Below, in pieces: positions 45,895 through 55,421 of a DNA stretch of 64,000 bases. Under the pieces are notes generated by a model that did not search any database, was not told the DNA's origin, and saw nothing but the letters and a program-made list of their open reading frames with translations. Each line of letters starts with the position of its first letter. Within the stretch, counting starts at the first letter, position 1. The DNA comes from Paracoccaceae bacterium (GTDB taxonomy: Bacteria; Pseudomonadota; Alphaproteobacteria; Rhodobacterales; Rhodobacteraceae). Both the position numbers and the translations under genes were made by a program. The stretch lies in assembly GCA_029246285.1 (NCBI GenBank), contig JAQWNW010000069.1, positions 1-64,000 on the forward strand. Reading direction: 5' to 3'.

Positions 45895-47547
45895 ATGATG
45901 AGAAAGCGGTTTCTATCGTTATGGTTTCCATATTTAGGAATTGAACATATTTTTCGTTCAAAAAGTGATTTCAATAAGGCTCCTTACGCAACTGTGACAA
46001 AAAATAATAATTTATTTTTTATTAGTAGCGTATCTCTTTTTGCTAAAAATAAAGGCCTTTATATCGGACAATCACTGAATGATGCTCAGATTTTATGCCC
46101 TAATTTACAAATTAAAGAAGCAGATATTTTTATAGAAAACCGTTTTTTAAAAAATTTACAAAGATGGGCAGAAAAATTTTCCCCTTTGGTGAGTATAGAC
46201 GGTAAAGCGGGTCTAATCTTAGATATAACAGGGTGTGGAAATTTATTTGGGGGGGAGAGTAGTTTAATCAATAAAATTGAACAGGATTGCATCAATATGA
46301 AGTTGACCGTTATAATAGGGGCAGCTGATACAATAGGTGCTGCCTGGGCGTTGGCTCATTATGAAGATTCAAATAGCCAATCATACCGTAATGGTGATTT
46401 GATTGATCAAGAAGCAAGAGCTACTAGATCTCGTTCTTTTAAGCGAAGGATTGGAGCTCGTTTAATGTGTGGTCCAATCAATACAATATTTTCATCAAAT
46501 AAAAGAATAGCTAAACCTGGTGAAGTTGGTAATGTTTTAAATGCGCTGCCCATATCTTTGTTGAGGCTCTCACAGAAAGAAGTTTCTGAATTAGTACAAC
46601 TTGGAATTTCTAATGTAAAAGAGTTGGAAGTTTTGCCTCGTGGGCCGTTGGAGCGTCGTTTTGGATTGAATATTTTAAAAAGACTAGATCAAGCTTTTGG
46701 GAGGTGTTCTGAACCAATATCGAATATAGAGCCAAATATATATTTTAGTGTAAGAATGACTTTTCCAGAGCCGATTGAATTGCAAAAAGATATTCTTGCT
46801 GTAACAGAGCGCTTACTAACATCTTTGGGAGAAAAAGTAAGCAAGAGTGGTAAAATTATAAAAAGGTTACAATTGCATTTTTATCTCATTAATCATGAGG
46901 AAAAGATAATAGAAGTTAATCTTTCTCAAGCCACTGTGAGTATGGAAAAGATCCTTAATTTATTCAAATTACAGATAGAAAAGCTTAATTTATTTTTTGG
47001 CGTAGATCGTATGAGGATTTATGTATCTGAGATAGAGCCGTTAAATTTAAAACAAAAAGATATCTCTTTAGACAGTAAAATAGCTTTAAATTGTAATATG
47101 AAGACAGATACTCTTTTTCATGATTTAATAACGCGTATAGGAGCGCGAATTGGCCTTAATAGAATTGTAAGATTAGGGCCAGCAGATAGTAATATTCCTG
47201 AGAAGACAGTAAATGTTTTTTCAGTGGCGTGGTCAAAACCAATAATGGAATGGCCTGTGAGTTTTTTATCTCGCCCAATTCATATTTTTCAACCAGAGCC
47301 TATTATTCCAATTTGCTTAAAGCATACTTTGAAGACTTTTCGGTGGAGATCAGTTGATTTTGAAATAATACATGCTCGTGGCCCTGAACGTATTGCACCA
47401 GAATGGTGGTTAGACGATAAAAATTGGAGAACAGGAGTAAGGGACTATTGGAAAGTTATTACAAATCGTGGTGAAACACTCTGGATTTATAAAGCTCATG
47501 GAGGCACAGTTTCTGGAGAGTGGTTTTGTCATGGAAATTTTGGTTAA
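45895..47547 (+). CDS. imuB: ImuB-like Y-family DNA polymerase paralogue
   Basis: A 550-residue protein of the Y-family with the opening LSLWFPYLGIEH that in ImuB replaces the catalytic MDxDxFFA of true polymerases, plus SIDGKAGLILDITGCGNLFGGE near 100-121. ImuB is a catalytically dead scaffold that joins ImuA and DnaE2 in SOS mutagenesis. The later part has the little-finger-like region and a C-terminal extension (WRSVDFEIIHARGPERIAPEWW near 480-501, DYWKVIT) typical of ImuB. Neither imuA nor dnaE2 is beside it here, unlike the usual three-gene cassette. No LexA box was searched for with certainty. Confidence 0.82.
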   Translation: MMRKRFLSLWFPYLGIEHIFRSKSDFNKAPYATVTKNNNLFFISSVSLFAKNKGLYIGQSLNDAQILCPNLQIKEADIFIENRFLKNLQRWAEKFSPLVSIDGKAGLILDITGCGNLFGGESSLINKIEQDCINMKLTVIIGAADTIGAAWALAHYEDSNSQSYRNGDLIDQEARATRSRSFKRRIGARLMCGPINTIFSSNKRIAKPGEVGNVLNALPISLLRLSQKEVSELVQLGISNVKELEVLPRGPLERRFGLNILKRLDQAFGRCSEPISNIEPNIYFSVRMTFPEPIELQKDILAVTERLLTSLGEKVSKSGKIIKRLQLHFYLINHEEKIIEVNLSQATVSMEKILNLFKLQIEKLNLFFGVDRMRIYVSEIEPLNLKQKDISLDSKIALNCNMKTDTLFHDLITRIGARIGLNRIVRLGPADSNIPEKTVNVFSVAWSKPIMEWPVSFLSRPIHIFQPEPIIPICLKHTLKTFRWRSVDFEIIHARGPERIAPEWWLDDKNWRTGVRDYWKVITNRGETLWIYKAHGGTVSGEWFCHGNFG

Positions 47548-47615
47548 TGTTGTTTAAAATACTATATAACTAATAATATAGAATTAATTCAGATCTATTT
47601 AATGGGAGGTTTTTA

Positions 47616-48389
47616 GTGTTAGTAGTAATATCGCCAGCAAAAAAATTAAACTGGGATCCAGTTAATTTTACTAATGTAACTTCGCCAATTTTTGAAAAGG
47701 AAGCGTTTGAACTTAGTCAAGTAGCCAAAGATTTAAATCAAAAGGAACTGAGTGACCTGATGGGCATTAGTGCCAATCTTGCAAAATTAAATTACGATAG
47801 ATTTAATTCTTTTGAAAATAAAGCTTCAGACAAAAACGCCCGCCCAGCTTCGATAGCTTTTGCAGGGGATACTTATGTTGGCTTGGAAGCAAAAACATTA
47901 GATCTCGATTCATCTCAATACGCTCAAGATCATTTAAGGATATTGTCAGGACTTTATGGGTTGCTAAGACCTTTTGATTTAATTCAACCATATAGGTTAG
48001 AAATGGGTAGCAGTCTTAAGACAAAAAAGGGAAATTCTCTGTATGAATATTGGGGAGATGTGATTTCTGTTGAGTTAAACAAGCAAGCAAAAAGGGTTAA
48101 TTCAACTATATTGGTAAATTGCGCTTCAAATGAGTATTTTAATGCAGTTGATAACACTAAATTAAATTTAGAGGTGATCAATCCAGTGTTTTTAGAAAAC
48201 AAGGGTGGAAAAACCAAGGTCATTAGTTTTTTTGCCAAAAGAGCACGGGGAGCAATGGCAAGATTTATTATTGAGCAAAGGGTCGATAAAGTTATAGGTT
48301 TGAAGGATTTCGATATTGGGGGTTATAAGTTTCAACCTAAAGAATCGACTAACAATAAGATGGTGTTTTTACGTGATCATACCTCATAA
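47616..48389 (+). CDS. yaaA: YaaA peroxide-stress family protein
   Basis: A 257-residue protein of the DUF328/YaaA family that in E. coli limits iron toxicity under peroxide stress. The hallmark opening LVVISPAKKLNWDPV and the later FAGDTYVGLEAKTLD, LSGLYGLLRPFDLIQPYRLEMGS and FFAKRARGAMARFII blocks are all present. The start is GTG with GGGAGG six bases before it, a strong site that decides the start. It stands between imuB and the transglycosylase on the same strand. Confidence 0.93.
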   Translation: MLVVISPAKKLNWDPVNFTNVTSPIFEKEAFELSQVAKDLNQKELSDLMGISANLAKLNYDRFNSFENKASDKNARPASIAFAGDTYVGLEAKTLDLDSSQYAQDHLRILSGLYGLLRPFDLIQPYRLEMGSSLKTKKGNSLYEYWGDVISVELNKQAKRVNSTILVNCASNEYFNAVDNTKLNLEVINPVFLENKGGKTKVISFFAKRARGAMARFIIEQRVDKVIGLKDFDIGGYKFQPKESTNNKMVFLRDHTS

Positions 48390-48404
48390 AAAATAATTAG
48401 AAGC

Positions 48405-49706
48405 TTGATCATTTTGACTCAAAAAAGAATATTTAAAATTCATGGATATTTGTTATTATTATTTATTTTTACTCTCATTATAAATTTGCCAATAGCCTCT
48501 TTTTCGAAAACTGTAGAAAAAAGTATAAGACCTAAATCTATTTTTCAAGAAAATCGAATTTTATCTAAACCTGATTCTAATGAAATTGATTTAGAGTTTA
48601 GAGATTGGATTTCTAAGTTTAGAATAAAAGCTTTAGCTGCTGGTGTTTCGCCTAAATTTTTCGACAAGTTAACGCCAGAAATTAAATATAATGAGACTTT
48701 GATAAAATTAGATCGAAAGCAATCTGAATTCACTAAGCAGATTTGGGAATATTTAGATGTAGCAGTATCTGATACTAGAATTAAGAATGGGAAAAGAGCA
48801 TATCAAGAAAATAAAGAAGTTATCCAGGAAATAGAAAAATATTACAGTGTAGATGCTAAAATAATTGTTGGAATATGGGGGTTAGAAAGTGCTTACGGTG
48901 TTCAAAAAGGGAATGTGAAAACGATTGAAGCGCTTGCTACTTTAGCTTTTGATGGTCGAAGGCGAAAGTTTTTTGAAGAACAACTTATAGCAGCCTTAAA
49001 GATCTTAGAGCGAGGTGATATATCATTTAGTGAGATGAAAGGGAGTTGGGCGGGTGCTATGGGGCATACTCAATTTATACCAACATCTTATTTAGTATAT
49101 GCTCAAGATTTTAATAGCGATGGAAGAGCTGAGATTTGGTCAAACGACCCAACTGATGCCTTGGCATCAACCGCTTATTATTTAAATAGACATGGCTGGA
49201 TTAGTGGACAACCTTGGGGTTTAGAAGTTCGCTTACCAGAAAATTTTAATTATCATTTAATAGGTAAGAAAAAAAAGAAAAATACCATCGACTGGTCTTT
49301 ATTGGGTGTCCGAATGATAAATGGAGACAGTTTGCCTAATTATGGTGGCGCTTCAATTATTTTGCCAGCTGGACATACGGGTGTAGTTCTAATGATTTTT
49401 GATAACTTTCACGTATTGGAAAAATACAATGCATCTTTGGCGTATGTGTTGGGTGTGGGCCATTTGGGTGATAGAATAATGGATGGACAATCATTTTATC
49501 ATAAATGGCCAAGAAATGAGGAGGCTTTGTCGACTAACGAAAAAAAAGAATTGCAAGAGTTTTTGTTAAAAAGTGGCTTTAATATTGGTAAGGTTGACGG
49601 AATGATTGGTCCGAAGACAATAGAAGCAATTAGATCTTTACAAAGCAAATTAGGAAAAATACCTGATGGGTTTGCAACTAAGGATTTTTTAAAAGGGCTG
49701 AAATAA
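48405..49706 (+). CDS. Lytic murein transglycosylase (MltB-like) with peptidoglycan-binding domain
   Basis: Cuts peptidoglycan glycan strands with formation of anhydro ends. The 433 residues start with a hydrophobic export segment (about 10-31), followed by the SLT-B catalytic domain with GIWGLESAYG (catalytic Glu near 159) and SWAGAMGHTQFIPTSY, then a C-terminal peptidoglycan-binding domain (about 375-432: SGFNIGKVDGMIGPKTIEAIRSLQ). The start is TTG, or TTG nine bases later; neither has a clear ribosome site. It follows yaaA by 15 bases. Confidence 0.9.
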   Translation: MIILTQKRIFKIHGYLLLLFIFTLIINLPIASFSKTVEKSIRPKSIFQENRILSKPDSNEIDLEFRDWISKFRIKALAAGVSPKFFDKLTPEIKYNETLIKLDRKQSEFTKQIWEYLDVAVSDTRIKNGKRAYQENKEVIQEIEKYYSVDAKIIVGIWGLESAYGVQKGNVKTIEALATLAFDGRRRKFFEEQLIAALKILERGDISFSEMKGSWAGAMGHTQFIPTSYLVYAQDFNSDGRAEIWSNDPTDALASTAYYLNRHGWISGQPWGLEVRLPENFNYHLIGKKKKKNTIDWSLLGVRMINGDSLPNYGGASIILPAGHTGVVLMIFDNFHVLEKYNASLAYVLGVGHLGDRIMDGQSFYHKWPRNEEALSTNEKKELQEFLLKSGFNIGKVDGMIGPKTIEAIRSLQSKLGKIPDGFATKDFLKGLK

Positions 49707-49785
49707 TTTTTGTCTTTCAGGTTTAGGGCTTTAATTGATATGTCAATTTGTTAAAGTTATGCTAACTTTTTGAATCGAGGATTTT

Positions 49786-51729
49786 ATGTCTGATATCTTA
49801 CATCAACCTTCACTGGCCTTTTCAAGGAACGCGCACTTAGATGAATCTCAATATGAAGCGCTGTACAAGCAATCTATAACGGATCCTGAAAGCTTTTGGT
49901 CTAAGCATGGAAGACGGCTGGACTGGATAAAAAATTATTCAAAAATAAAAAATGTTTCATTTGAACATTCAAATGTTTCTATTAAGTGGTTTGAGGATGG
50001 TGTTTTAAATGTGAGTGCAAATTGTATTGATAGACATTTAAGCACGCGAGGAGAGCAAACTGCAATTATTTGGGAGGGTGATAATCCCTTGGAAGAAAAG
50101 CATATTAGTTATTCCGAATTATATGAAAAAGTATGTCGATTAGCTAATGTTTATAAATCTTTAGGATTGGGTAAAGGTGATCGAGTAGTTTTATATATGC
50201 CGATGATTCCTGAGGCAGCTTATGCAATGCTGGCGTGTGCCCGAATAGGAGCTGTCCATTCAATTGTATTTGGTGGATTTTCTCCAGACGCTTTAGCATC
50301 GAGAATTACTGATTGTTCAGCAGCACTTGTCGTAACGGCGGATCAAGGGCCAAGAGGGGGGGCTATGATACCGTTAAAAGAGAATGTCGATAAGGCTTTA
50401 GAGATCTGTGGTGATGTGCAAGTCTTAATGGTTGAACGAACTGAAGCTAAAGTAAATGTAAAAGAGGGTAGAGACCATTCTTATAATAATTTAATGAAGG
50501 AAGCTTCAGCTACTTGTGATCCAGAACCGATGGCTGCTGAGGACCCACTATTTATTCTTTATACTTCGGGTTCAACGGGAAAGCCAAAGGGGGTATTACA
50601 CACTAGTGGTGGATATCTTGTATACGCTTCGATGACTCATCAATATACTTTTGATTATCATGACGGTGATGTATTTTGGTGCACTGCTGATGTAGGTTGG
50701 ATTACAGGACACAGTTATATTGTTTATGGACCTCTTGCCAACGGTGCTACAACTTTGATGTTTGAAGGTGTTCCTACGTTTCCTGATATTGGAAGGTTTT
50801 GGGCTGTCTGTGAAAAACATAAAGTTAATCAGTTTTATACTGCACCAACGGCAATTAGAGCCTTAATGGCTCATGGTAGTGCACCTGTAAAAAAATATAA
50901 TTTGGATGCTATAAAAGTTCTTGGGACTGTTGGAGAGCCAATAAACCCTGAGGCGTGGAATTGGTATAACGATGTAGTTGGTAAAGGGAAAAAACCTATC
51001 GTAGATACGTGGTGGCAGACGGAAACAGGTGGTCACTTATTAACACCAATTCCTGGAGCGATAGCGACTAAGCCAGGATCATGCACATTACCGTTTTTTG
51101 GCATAGAACCAGTGATTTTAGATCCTTCGACGGGTGCAGAAATTAATACACAAGAGGCAGAGGGGGTTCTCTGTATTAAAGATAGTTGGCCCGGTCAAAT
51201 GAGAACGGTCTTTGGGGATCATGAGAGATTTGTGTCTGCATATTTTTCTGACTTTAAAGGTTATTATTTTACTGGAGATGGATGCAAAAGAGACGCAGAT
51301 GGTTATTACTGGATTACGGGACGAGTAGATGATGTTATCAATGTATCTGGTCATAGAATGGGAACGGCTGAAGTAGAAAGTGCTTTGGTAGCTCATCAAA
51401 AGGTTAGTGAAGCGGCAGTTGTGGGTTTTCCTCATGATATCAAAGGGCAAGGAATATATTGTTACATAACATTAATGGCTAACGAAACCCCAACTGAAGA
51501 ATTGAGAATTGAATTAAGAAACTGGGTTAGAAAAGAAATTGGCCCAATTGCAAGCCCTGATGCTATTCAATGGGCGCCAGGATTGCCAAAAACTCGGTCT
51601 GGCAAGATTATGCGAAGAATATTGCGAAAGATAGCTGAAAATGATTTTGAGTCATTAGGAGATACTTCAACATTAGCAGATCCAATTGTTGTCGATAGCT
51701 TGATTCAAAATCGACAAAATACAAATTAG
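49786..51729 (+). CDS. acs: Acetyl-CoA synthetase (AMP-forming)
   Basis: Converts acetate, ATP and CoA to acetyl-CoA. The 647-residue protein carries the AMP-binding motif [42 protein letters not shown] and the C-terminal lysine in [13 protein letters not shown] that is regulated by acetylation in other bacteria. The length and sequence fit Acs rather than propionyl- or MMPA-CoA ligases, but close relatives use other short acids. It could supply acetyl-CoA to phaAB. The ATG has GAGGA upstream. Confidence 0.93.
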   Translation: MSDILHQPSLAFSRNAHLDESQYEALYKQSITDPESFWSKHGRRLDWIKNYSKIKNVSFEHSNVSIKWFEDGVLNVSANCIDRHLSTRGEQTAIIWEGDNPLEEKHISYSELYEKVCRLANVYKSLGLGKGDRVVLYMPMIPEAAYAMLACARIGAVHSIVFGGFSPDALASRITDCSAALVVTADQGPRGGAMIPLKENVDKALEICGDVQVLMVERTEAKVNVKEGRDHSYNNLMKEASATCDPEPMAAEDPLFILYTSGSTGKPKGVLHTSGGYLVYASMTHQYTFDYHDGDVFWCTADVGWITGHSYIVYGPLANGATTLMFEGVPTFPDIGRFWAVCEKHKVNQFYTAPTAIRALMAHGSAPVKKYNLDAIKVLGTVGEPINPEAWNWYNDVVGKGKKPIVDTWWQTETGGHLLTPIPGAIATKPGSCTLPFFGIEPVILDPSTGAEINTQEAEGVLCIKDSWPGQMRTVFGDHERFVSAYFSDFKGYYFTGDGCKRDADGYYWITGRVDDVINVSGHRMGTAEVESALVAHQKVSEAAVVGFPHDIKGQGIYCYITLMANETPTEELRIELRNWVRKEIGPIASPDAIQWAPGLPKTRSGKIMRRILRKIAENDFESLGDTSTLADPIVVDSLIQNRQNTN

Positions 51730-51935
51730 TTAAAGTTATTTAATTTGAATAAATCAGATTCGTAAATTAATGAAAAAATGACGCGTTTATTGATAATCAA
51801 AAGGTAAGTTTCCAATGCGCTTAATACCTTTTAGATTAGAGAGTTCCTTAACTGAGTTATAATATTCAAGTTGACACCTGTTTCAAAAATAATTCTTAGT
51901 ATGGAATTACAATGTAATTAATTTAAGGTTCTTAA

Positions 51936-52433
51936 ATGTCTGTCACTAATAAAATTGTTTCTGATTTTAAAAATAATAAAATTGAATTTATTACTTCTGT
52001 TCCATGTAAACAATTAGCAAGCGTATTGACAGAAATAGACATTAGCCCTGAGATTCTACATGTACCATGTAACAAAGAAGATGAAGGCATCGGGCTATGT
52101 GCTGGAGCTTTTATGGGGGGGAAAAGGCCTGCTATAATTATGCAGAATACTGCATTGGGAGTGGTCATTAATAGTTTGGTAACTCTCACACAATTCTATA
52201 GAATGCCTTTGCCTATGCTGATTAGCTATAGAGGGGAGGTCGGGGAACCGGTAGCATGCCAAGTTGAGATGGCGGTCCATACTAAGGCTCTATTGGAACA
52301 GTTAAGAATTCAAACCTATCATTTTCATAGCGAACAAGACGTATCTGAGTTTGATGCAATTCTTAAACATTGTTTTATGAGTAAGAGGCCAGTAGCCATA
52401 TTGACGGATGCTAACTTTTGGAATGGATACTGA
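51936..52433 (+). CDS. comD: Sulfopyruvate decarboxylase, alpha subunit (ComD-like)
   Basis: The 165-residue N-terminal-type subunit of a ThDP decarboxylase. Its opening EFITSVPCKQLASVLTEI and central HVPCNKEDEGIGLCAGAFMGGKRPAIIMQN are close to ComD of methanogens; the Glu of KEDEG is the ThDP-activating residue. Together with ComE it makes sulfoacetaldehyde from sulfopyruvate, as in coenzyme M synthesis and in bacterial sulfolactate/dihydroxypropanesulfonate breakdown. The phosphonopyruvate decarboxylases are related but usually one chain. No sulfolactate dehydrogenase or Xsc is next to it. ComE follows by two bases. Confidence 0.85.
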   Translation: MSVTNKIVSDFKNNKIEFITSVPCKQLASVLTEIDISPEILHVPCNKEDEGIGLCAGAFMGGKRPAIIMQNTALGVVINSLVTLTQFYRMPLPMLISYRGEVGEPVACQVEMAVHTKALLEQLRIQTYHFHSEQDVSEFDAILKHCFMSKRPVAILTDANFWNGY

Positions 52434-52435
52434 TA

Positions 52436-52996
52436 ATGATAAGATATGATATTATAAAACAAATTTTACCCCTTATCGAAGATCAATTTGTAGTTTGCAA
52501 TATTGGGTTGCCTAGCCAGGAGCTTTACCAATTAAGTGATCAGCCAACGAATTTTTATATGCTAGGAACTATGGGATTAGCGTCATCAATTGGATTAGGT
52601 TTAGCATTAGTACAAAAAAAGAAGATACTTGCTATTGATGGCGATGGTTCGATTTTAACTAACTTGGGTACATTATCTACTATTGCTAATAATGTAGCTA
52701 ATAATTTTATTTTATTAATTATAGATAATGGTAGCTATGGTTCTACTGGGGATCAACTTACTTACGCAGGAAAAAAAACATCCCTTAAAGAGATTGCCGT
52801 AGCTTGTGGTTGTGAGAATGTTTTGGAGTGCCAAGCAGAGGAGACTGCGGGTGTTCTTAAATCAGCTTTAGAAAATGATAAAATGACGATTATTGTTTCA
52901 AAATGCGAAAGTGGAAATGTTAAGGTTCCCGTTGTGGAACTTGATCCTGTAATAATTAGGCACCGATTTATGACTAAATTAAAGAATGAAAATTGA
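52436..52996 (+). CDS. comE: Sulfopyruvate decarboxylase, beta subunit (ComE-like)
   Basis: ThDP-binding subunit, 186 residues. The cofactor motif starts at GDGS (69-72) and ends at Asn98 in IIDNGSYGSTGDQ, with TMGLASSIGLGLAL near 45-58. This matches ComE. The chosen ATG is at 52436, just after the ComD stop; the frame is also open from a TTG at 52418. Neither start has a strong ribosome site, so translation is probably coupled. Product is sulfoacetaldehyde, if the substrate assignment is right. Confidence 0.85.
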   Translation: MIRYDIIKQILPLIEDQFVVCNIGLPSQELYQLSDQPTNFYMLGTMGLASSIGLGLALVQKKKILAIDGDGSILTNLGTLSTIANNVANNFILLIIDNGSYGSTGDQLTYAGKKTSLKEIAVACGCENVLECQAEETAGVLKSALENDKMTIIVSKCESGNVKVPVVELDPVIIRHRFMTKLKNEN

Positions 52997-53010
52997 ATTA
53001 ACTTTCTGCC

Positions 53011-53694
53011 TTATATCCAAACCCCAAATTTCTTAGTTACGTGGCTTGCTGCTGCTTTATTTAAGTCAGCCCGTTTCTTAGAGCTGAATAATGTGTTTTG
53101 CAGTGCATGATCGTCAGCTATACTGACAAAATATAATTTTGATGCTTCTTCATTTTTTAAAATTTTTATTTTATTTTTGCATAAGCAAGCAGAAAACCAA
53201 ATATCATCTACCCAAGAAAATTGTTTATCAATTATCAGATCTGTTTTAGTAAAAAATTTTTTCCGAACTAAAACACCACCAAATCCTTGAATGATTACAC
53301 CATTTTTTTTCCCCAAACGTTCGACACTAAAGGTACTTGCAGCAATAGCAGATGTCTTTTTACGAGAATGAAATACAAAGCTTTCTGCCCAAGTGGGCTT
53401 GTACTCCCAGTCATCGTCACAATATAGAATATAGTCCTTCGAAGCAGTGTTTTTTAATGTTGGTATTAATTTTGATGCTGGTCCTAGGTCGTCATTAATT
53501 CTTTTAATTGTTATACCTTTTGGAACTTTTGGTAAAACACCATCCCAATTTGGGAAGCGTTTGTAACTTTTGGGTATGGTTAACCAAATATTTTTTATTT
53601 CTACTGTTTGACGCAGTAATGACTCTAATGTCTCGCCAACTCTTGAAAATCTTGGAGGAATAGATGTGAGTGAAATATCTGTGAAATCCGCCAT
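53011..53694 (-). CDS. Glycosyltransferase-like protein (GT-A fold)
   Basis: A 227-residue protein that opens like family 2 type transferases (DISLTSIPPRFSRVGETLESLLRQT) and holds an acidic metal motif CDDDW at 92-96, where the nucleotide-sugar metal would bind. It then has FGGVLVRKKFF and WVDDIWFSACLC, a late acidic pair seen in many GT-A enzymes. No membrane helix is present. It lies six bases after sat-cysC on the same strand, so is co-transcribed with it. Acceptor and sugar donor are unknown. Confidence 0.65.
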   Translation of the reverse strand: MADFTDISLTSIPPRFSRVGETLESLLRQTVEIKNIWLTIPKSYKRFPNWDGVLPKVPKGITIKRINDDLGPASKLIPTLKNTASKDYILYCDDDWEYKPTWAESFVFHSRKKTSAIAASTFSVERLGKKNGVIIQGFGGVLVRKKFFTKTDLIIDKQFSWVDDIWFSACLCKNKIKILKNEEASKLYFVSIADDHALQNTLFSSKKRADLNKAAASHVTKKFGVWI

Positions 53695-53700
53695 ATACTA

Positions 53701-55404
53701 CTAGGGGTTTCCAGACCCTTCAATTAAACCCATATTTTCTAGTTTTAAAATAATTTGTAGGGCACATTCATCTACTGTATGACCTTCGGTTTTAATGGTG
53801 AGTTCTGGATTTTTGGGCGTTTCGTAAGGATCTGAGATACCTGTAAATTCTTTTATTTTTCCTTCACGAGCCAGTTTGTAAAGTCCCTTTCTATCTCTTT
53901 TTTCACACTCTTCTAGGGATGTTGCGACATGTATTTCAATAAAGACACCATAGTGTTCAATTTCGGATCTTACAGTTTTTCGTGTATGCTCATATGGTGC
54001 TATCGGGGCACAAAGAGCAATACCACCATTTTTAGTGATTTCTGATGCAACATATCCGATCCGTCTTATATTTAAATCTCGGTGCTTTTTAGAAAAACCC
54101 AGTTCGGAAGAAAGGTTTTGTCTAACAACGTCTCCATCCAATAATGTAACTGGTCTACCACCTAATTCCATCAATTTAACCATTAAGGCATTTGCGATAG
54201 TAGATTTTCCAGAACCTGACAATCCTGTGAAGAAAACAGTAAACCCTTGCCTGGTTTTAGGGGGATGAGATTTTCTTAACTCCTCTACAACTTCTGGGTA
54301 ACTAAACCAATTTGGGATTTCGAGTCCTTCTTGGAGTCGTCGCCTGAGCTCTGTCCCAGAAATACTTAGATAATTGTCATTTGGTCCTAAAGTATCAATC
54401 TGCTCATATTGTGCTCTTTTTTCAATATAAACCATATTCTTGAAGCCTACCATTTTAATCCCCATTTCAGAGCTTAATGCTTCAAATAATTCTAAAGCTT
54501 CGTAAGGGGCATAAAAGTCTTTGCCATGCTTATTTTTTCCAGGCCCAGCGTGGTCTCGACCTACAATAAAATGAGTGCAGCCATAATTTTTCCTAATTAA
54601 GCCATGCCATATGGCTTCTCTGGGCCCAGCCATTCTCATAGCTAAGTTGAGTAGTGACAGTGAGGTTGTTGATTTTGGATAGTGATTAAGTACCGCTTCA
54701 TAGCATCTGACCCTTGTGAAATGATCAATATCCCCAGGTTTTGTTAACCCAATTACAGGATGAAGCAGTAAATTAGCTTGAACATCTTTAGCAGCTTGAA
54801 ATGTCAACTCTTGATGAGCACGGTGCAGAGGATTTCGTGTCTGAAAAGCTACTATTTTTTCCCAACCAAGCTTTCGAAAGTAAGAACGTAATTCATTTGG
54901 GCTATTTCGGCGCTCCTTGAAGTCATAATGGTTGGGAGATTCCAAACCTTGTATTTCTCCTCCTAAGTAAACGGCCCCGGTGCTATTAAATAAATAGTCT
55001 ACCCCTGGATGTGAATCGTCAATAGATCCATAAACTTCTTGTGCTTCAAGCTTTTTATCTGGAACCCATAGATCAGAAATTATCATTTTAGCGAGAATAA
55101 CACCCTCTTGATCACAAAGAGCAATACTTTTGCCAATGGAAATGCTTCTAGCAAAATCTTCTGTTACATCTAAAATTATTGGAATCGGCCATAAAGAACC
55201 GTCCGCAAGTCTCATGTGGTTTAGAACATTTTCATAATCAGTTCTGGTTAGAAATCCCTTTAGTGGGCTGAACGCACCATTCATAAGTAATTCCAAATCA
55301 CATATTTGCCTGGGAGTTAAATCCCAACGTCTTAGTTCTATTGCACTATTTCTAATATGTGAAAGCTCAGATTTTTTAACATATAATTCATCTAAGTCTT
55401 CCAT
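53701..55404 (-). CDS. sat-cysC: Bifunctional sulfate adenylyltransferase / APS kinase
   Basis: A 567-residue fusion. Residues about 1-380 are ATP sulfurylase (Sat) with RNPLHRAHQE (190-199) and GRDHAGPG (282-289), which makes APS from sulfate and ATP. Residues 385-567 are APS kinase with Walker A GLSGSGKS at 394-401, ISDPYETP near 528, and the DGD near 421, which makes PAPS. PAPS feeds sulfate assimilation or sulfotransferases. It follows trxB by 17 bases and precedes the glycosyltransferase-like gene, all leftward. Fusions of this order occur in alphaproteobacteria. Confidence 0.94.
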   Translation of the reverse strand: MEDLDELYVKKSELSHIRNSAIELRRWDLTPRQICDLELLMNGAFSPLKGFLTRTDYENVLNHMRLADGSLWPIPIILDVTEDFARSISIGKSIALCDQEGVILAKMIISDLWVPDKKLEAQEVYGSIDDSHPGVDYLFNSTGAVYLGGEIQGLESPNHYDFKERRNSPNELRSYFRKLGWEKIVAFQTRNPLHRAHQELTFQAAKDVQANLLLHPVIGLTKPGDIDHFTRVRCYEAVLNHYPKSTTSLSLLNLAMRMAGPREAIWHGLIRKNYGCTHFIVGRDHAGPGKNKHGKDFYAPYEALELFEALSSEMGIKMVGFKNMVYIEKRAQYEQIDTLGPNDNYLSISGTELRRRLQEGLEIPNWFSYPEVVEELRKSHPPKTRQGFTVFFTGLSGSGKSTIANALMVKLMELGGRPVTLLDGDVVRQNLSSELGFSKKHRDLNIRRIGYVASEITKNGGIALCAPIAPYEHTRKTVRSEIEHYGVFIEIHVATSLEECEKRDRKGLYKLAREGKIKEFTGISDPYETPKNPELTIKTEGHTVDECALQIILKLENMGLIEGSGNP

Positions 55405-55421
55405 TGGTCAAAAAATCCCTT

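Noticed and set aside
45895-47547. Active DNA polymerase IV (DinB)
   Set aside because: The catalytic MDxDxFFA start is replaced by LSLWFPYLGIEH and the C-terminus has the ImuB extension.
51871-51902. TTGACA ... TAGTAT as a promoter of comD
   Set aside because: The spacing between the boxes is 20 bases and the -10 match is weak; TATAAT at 51858 has no good -35 before it.
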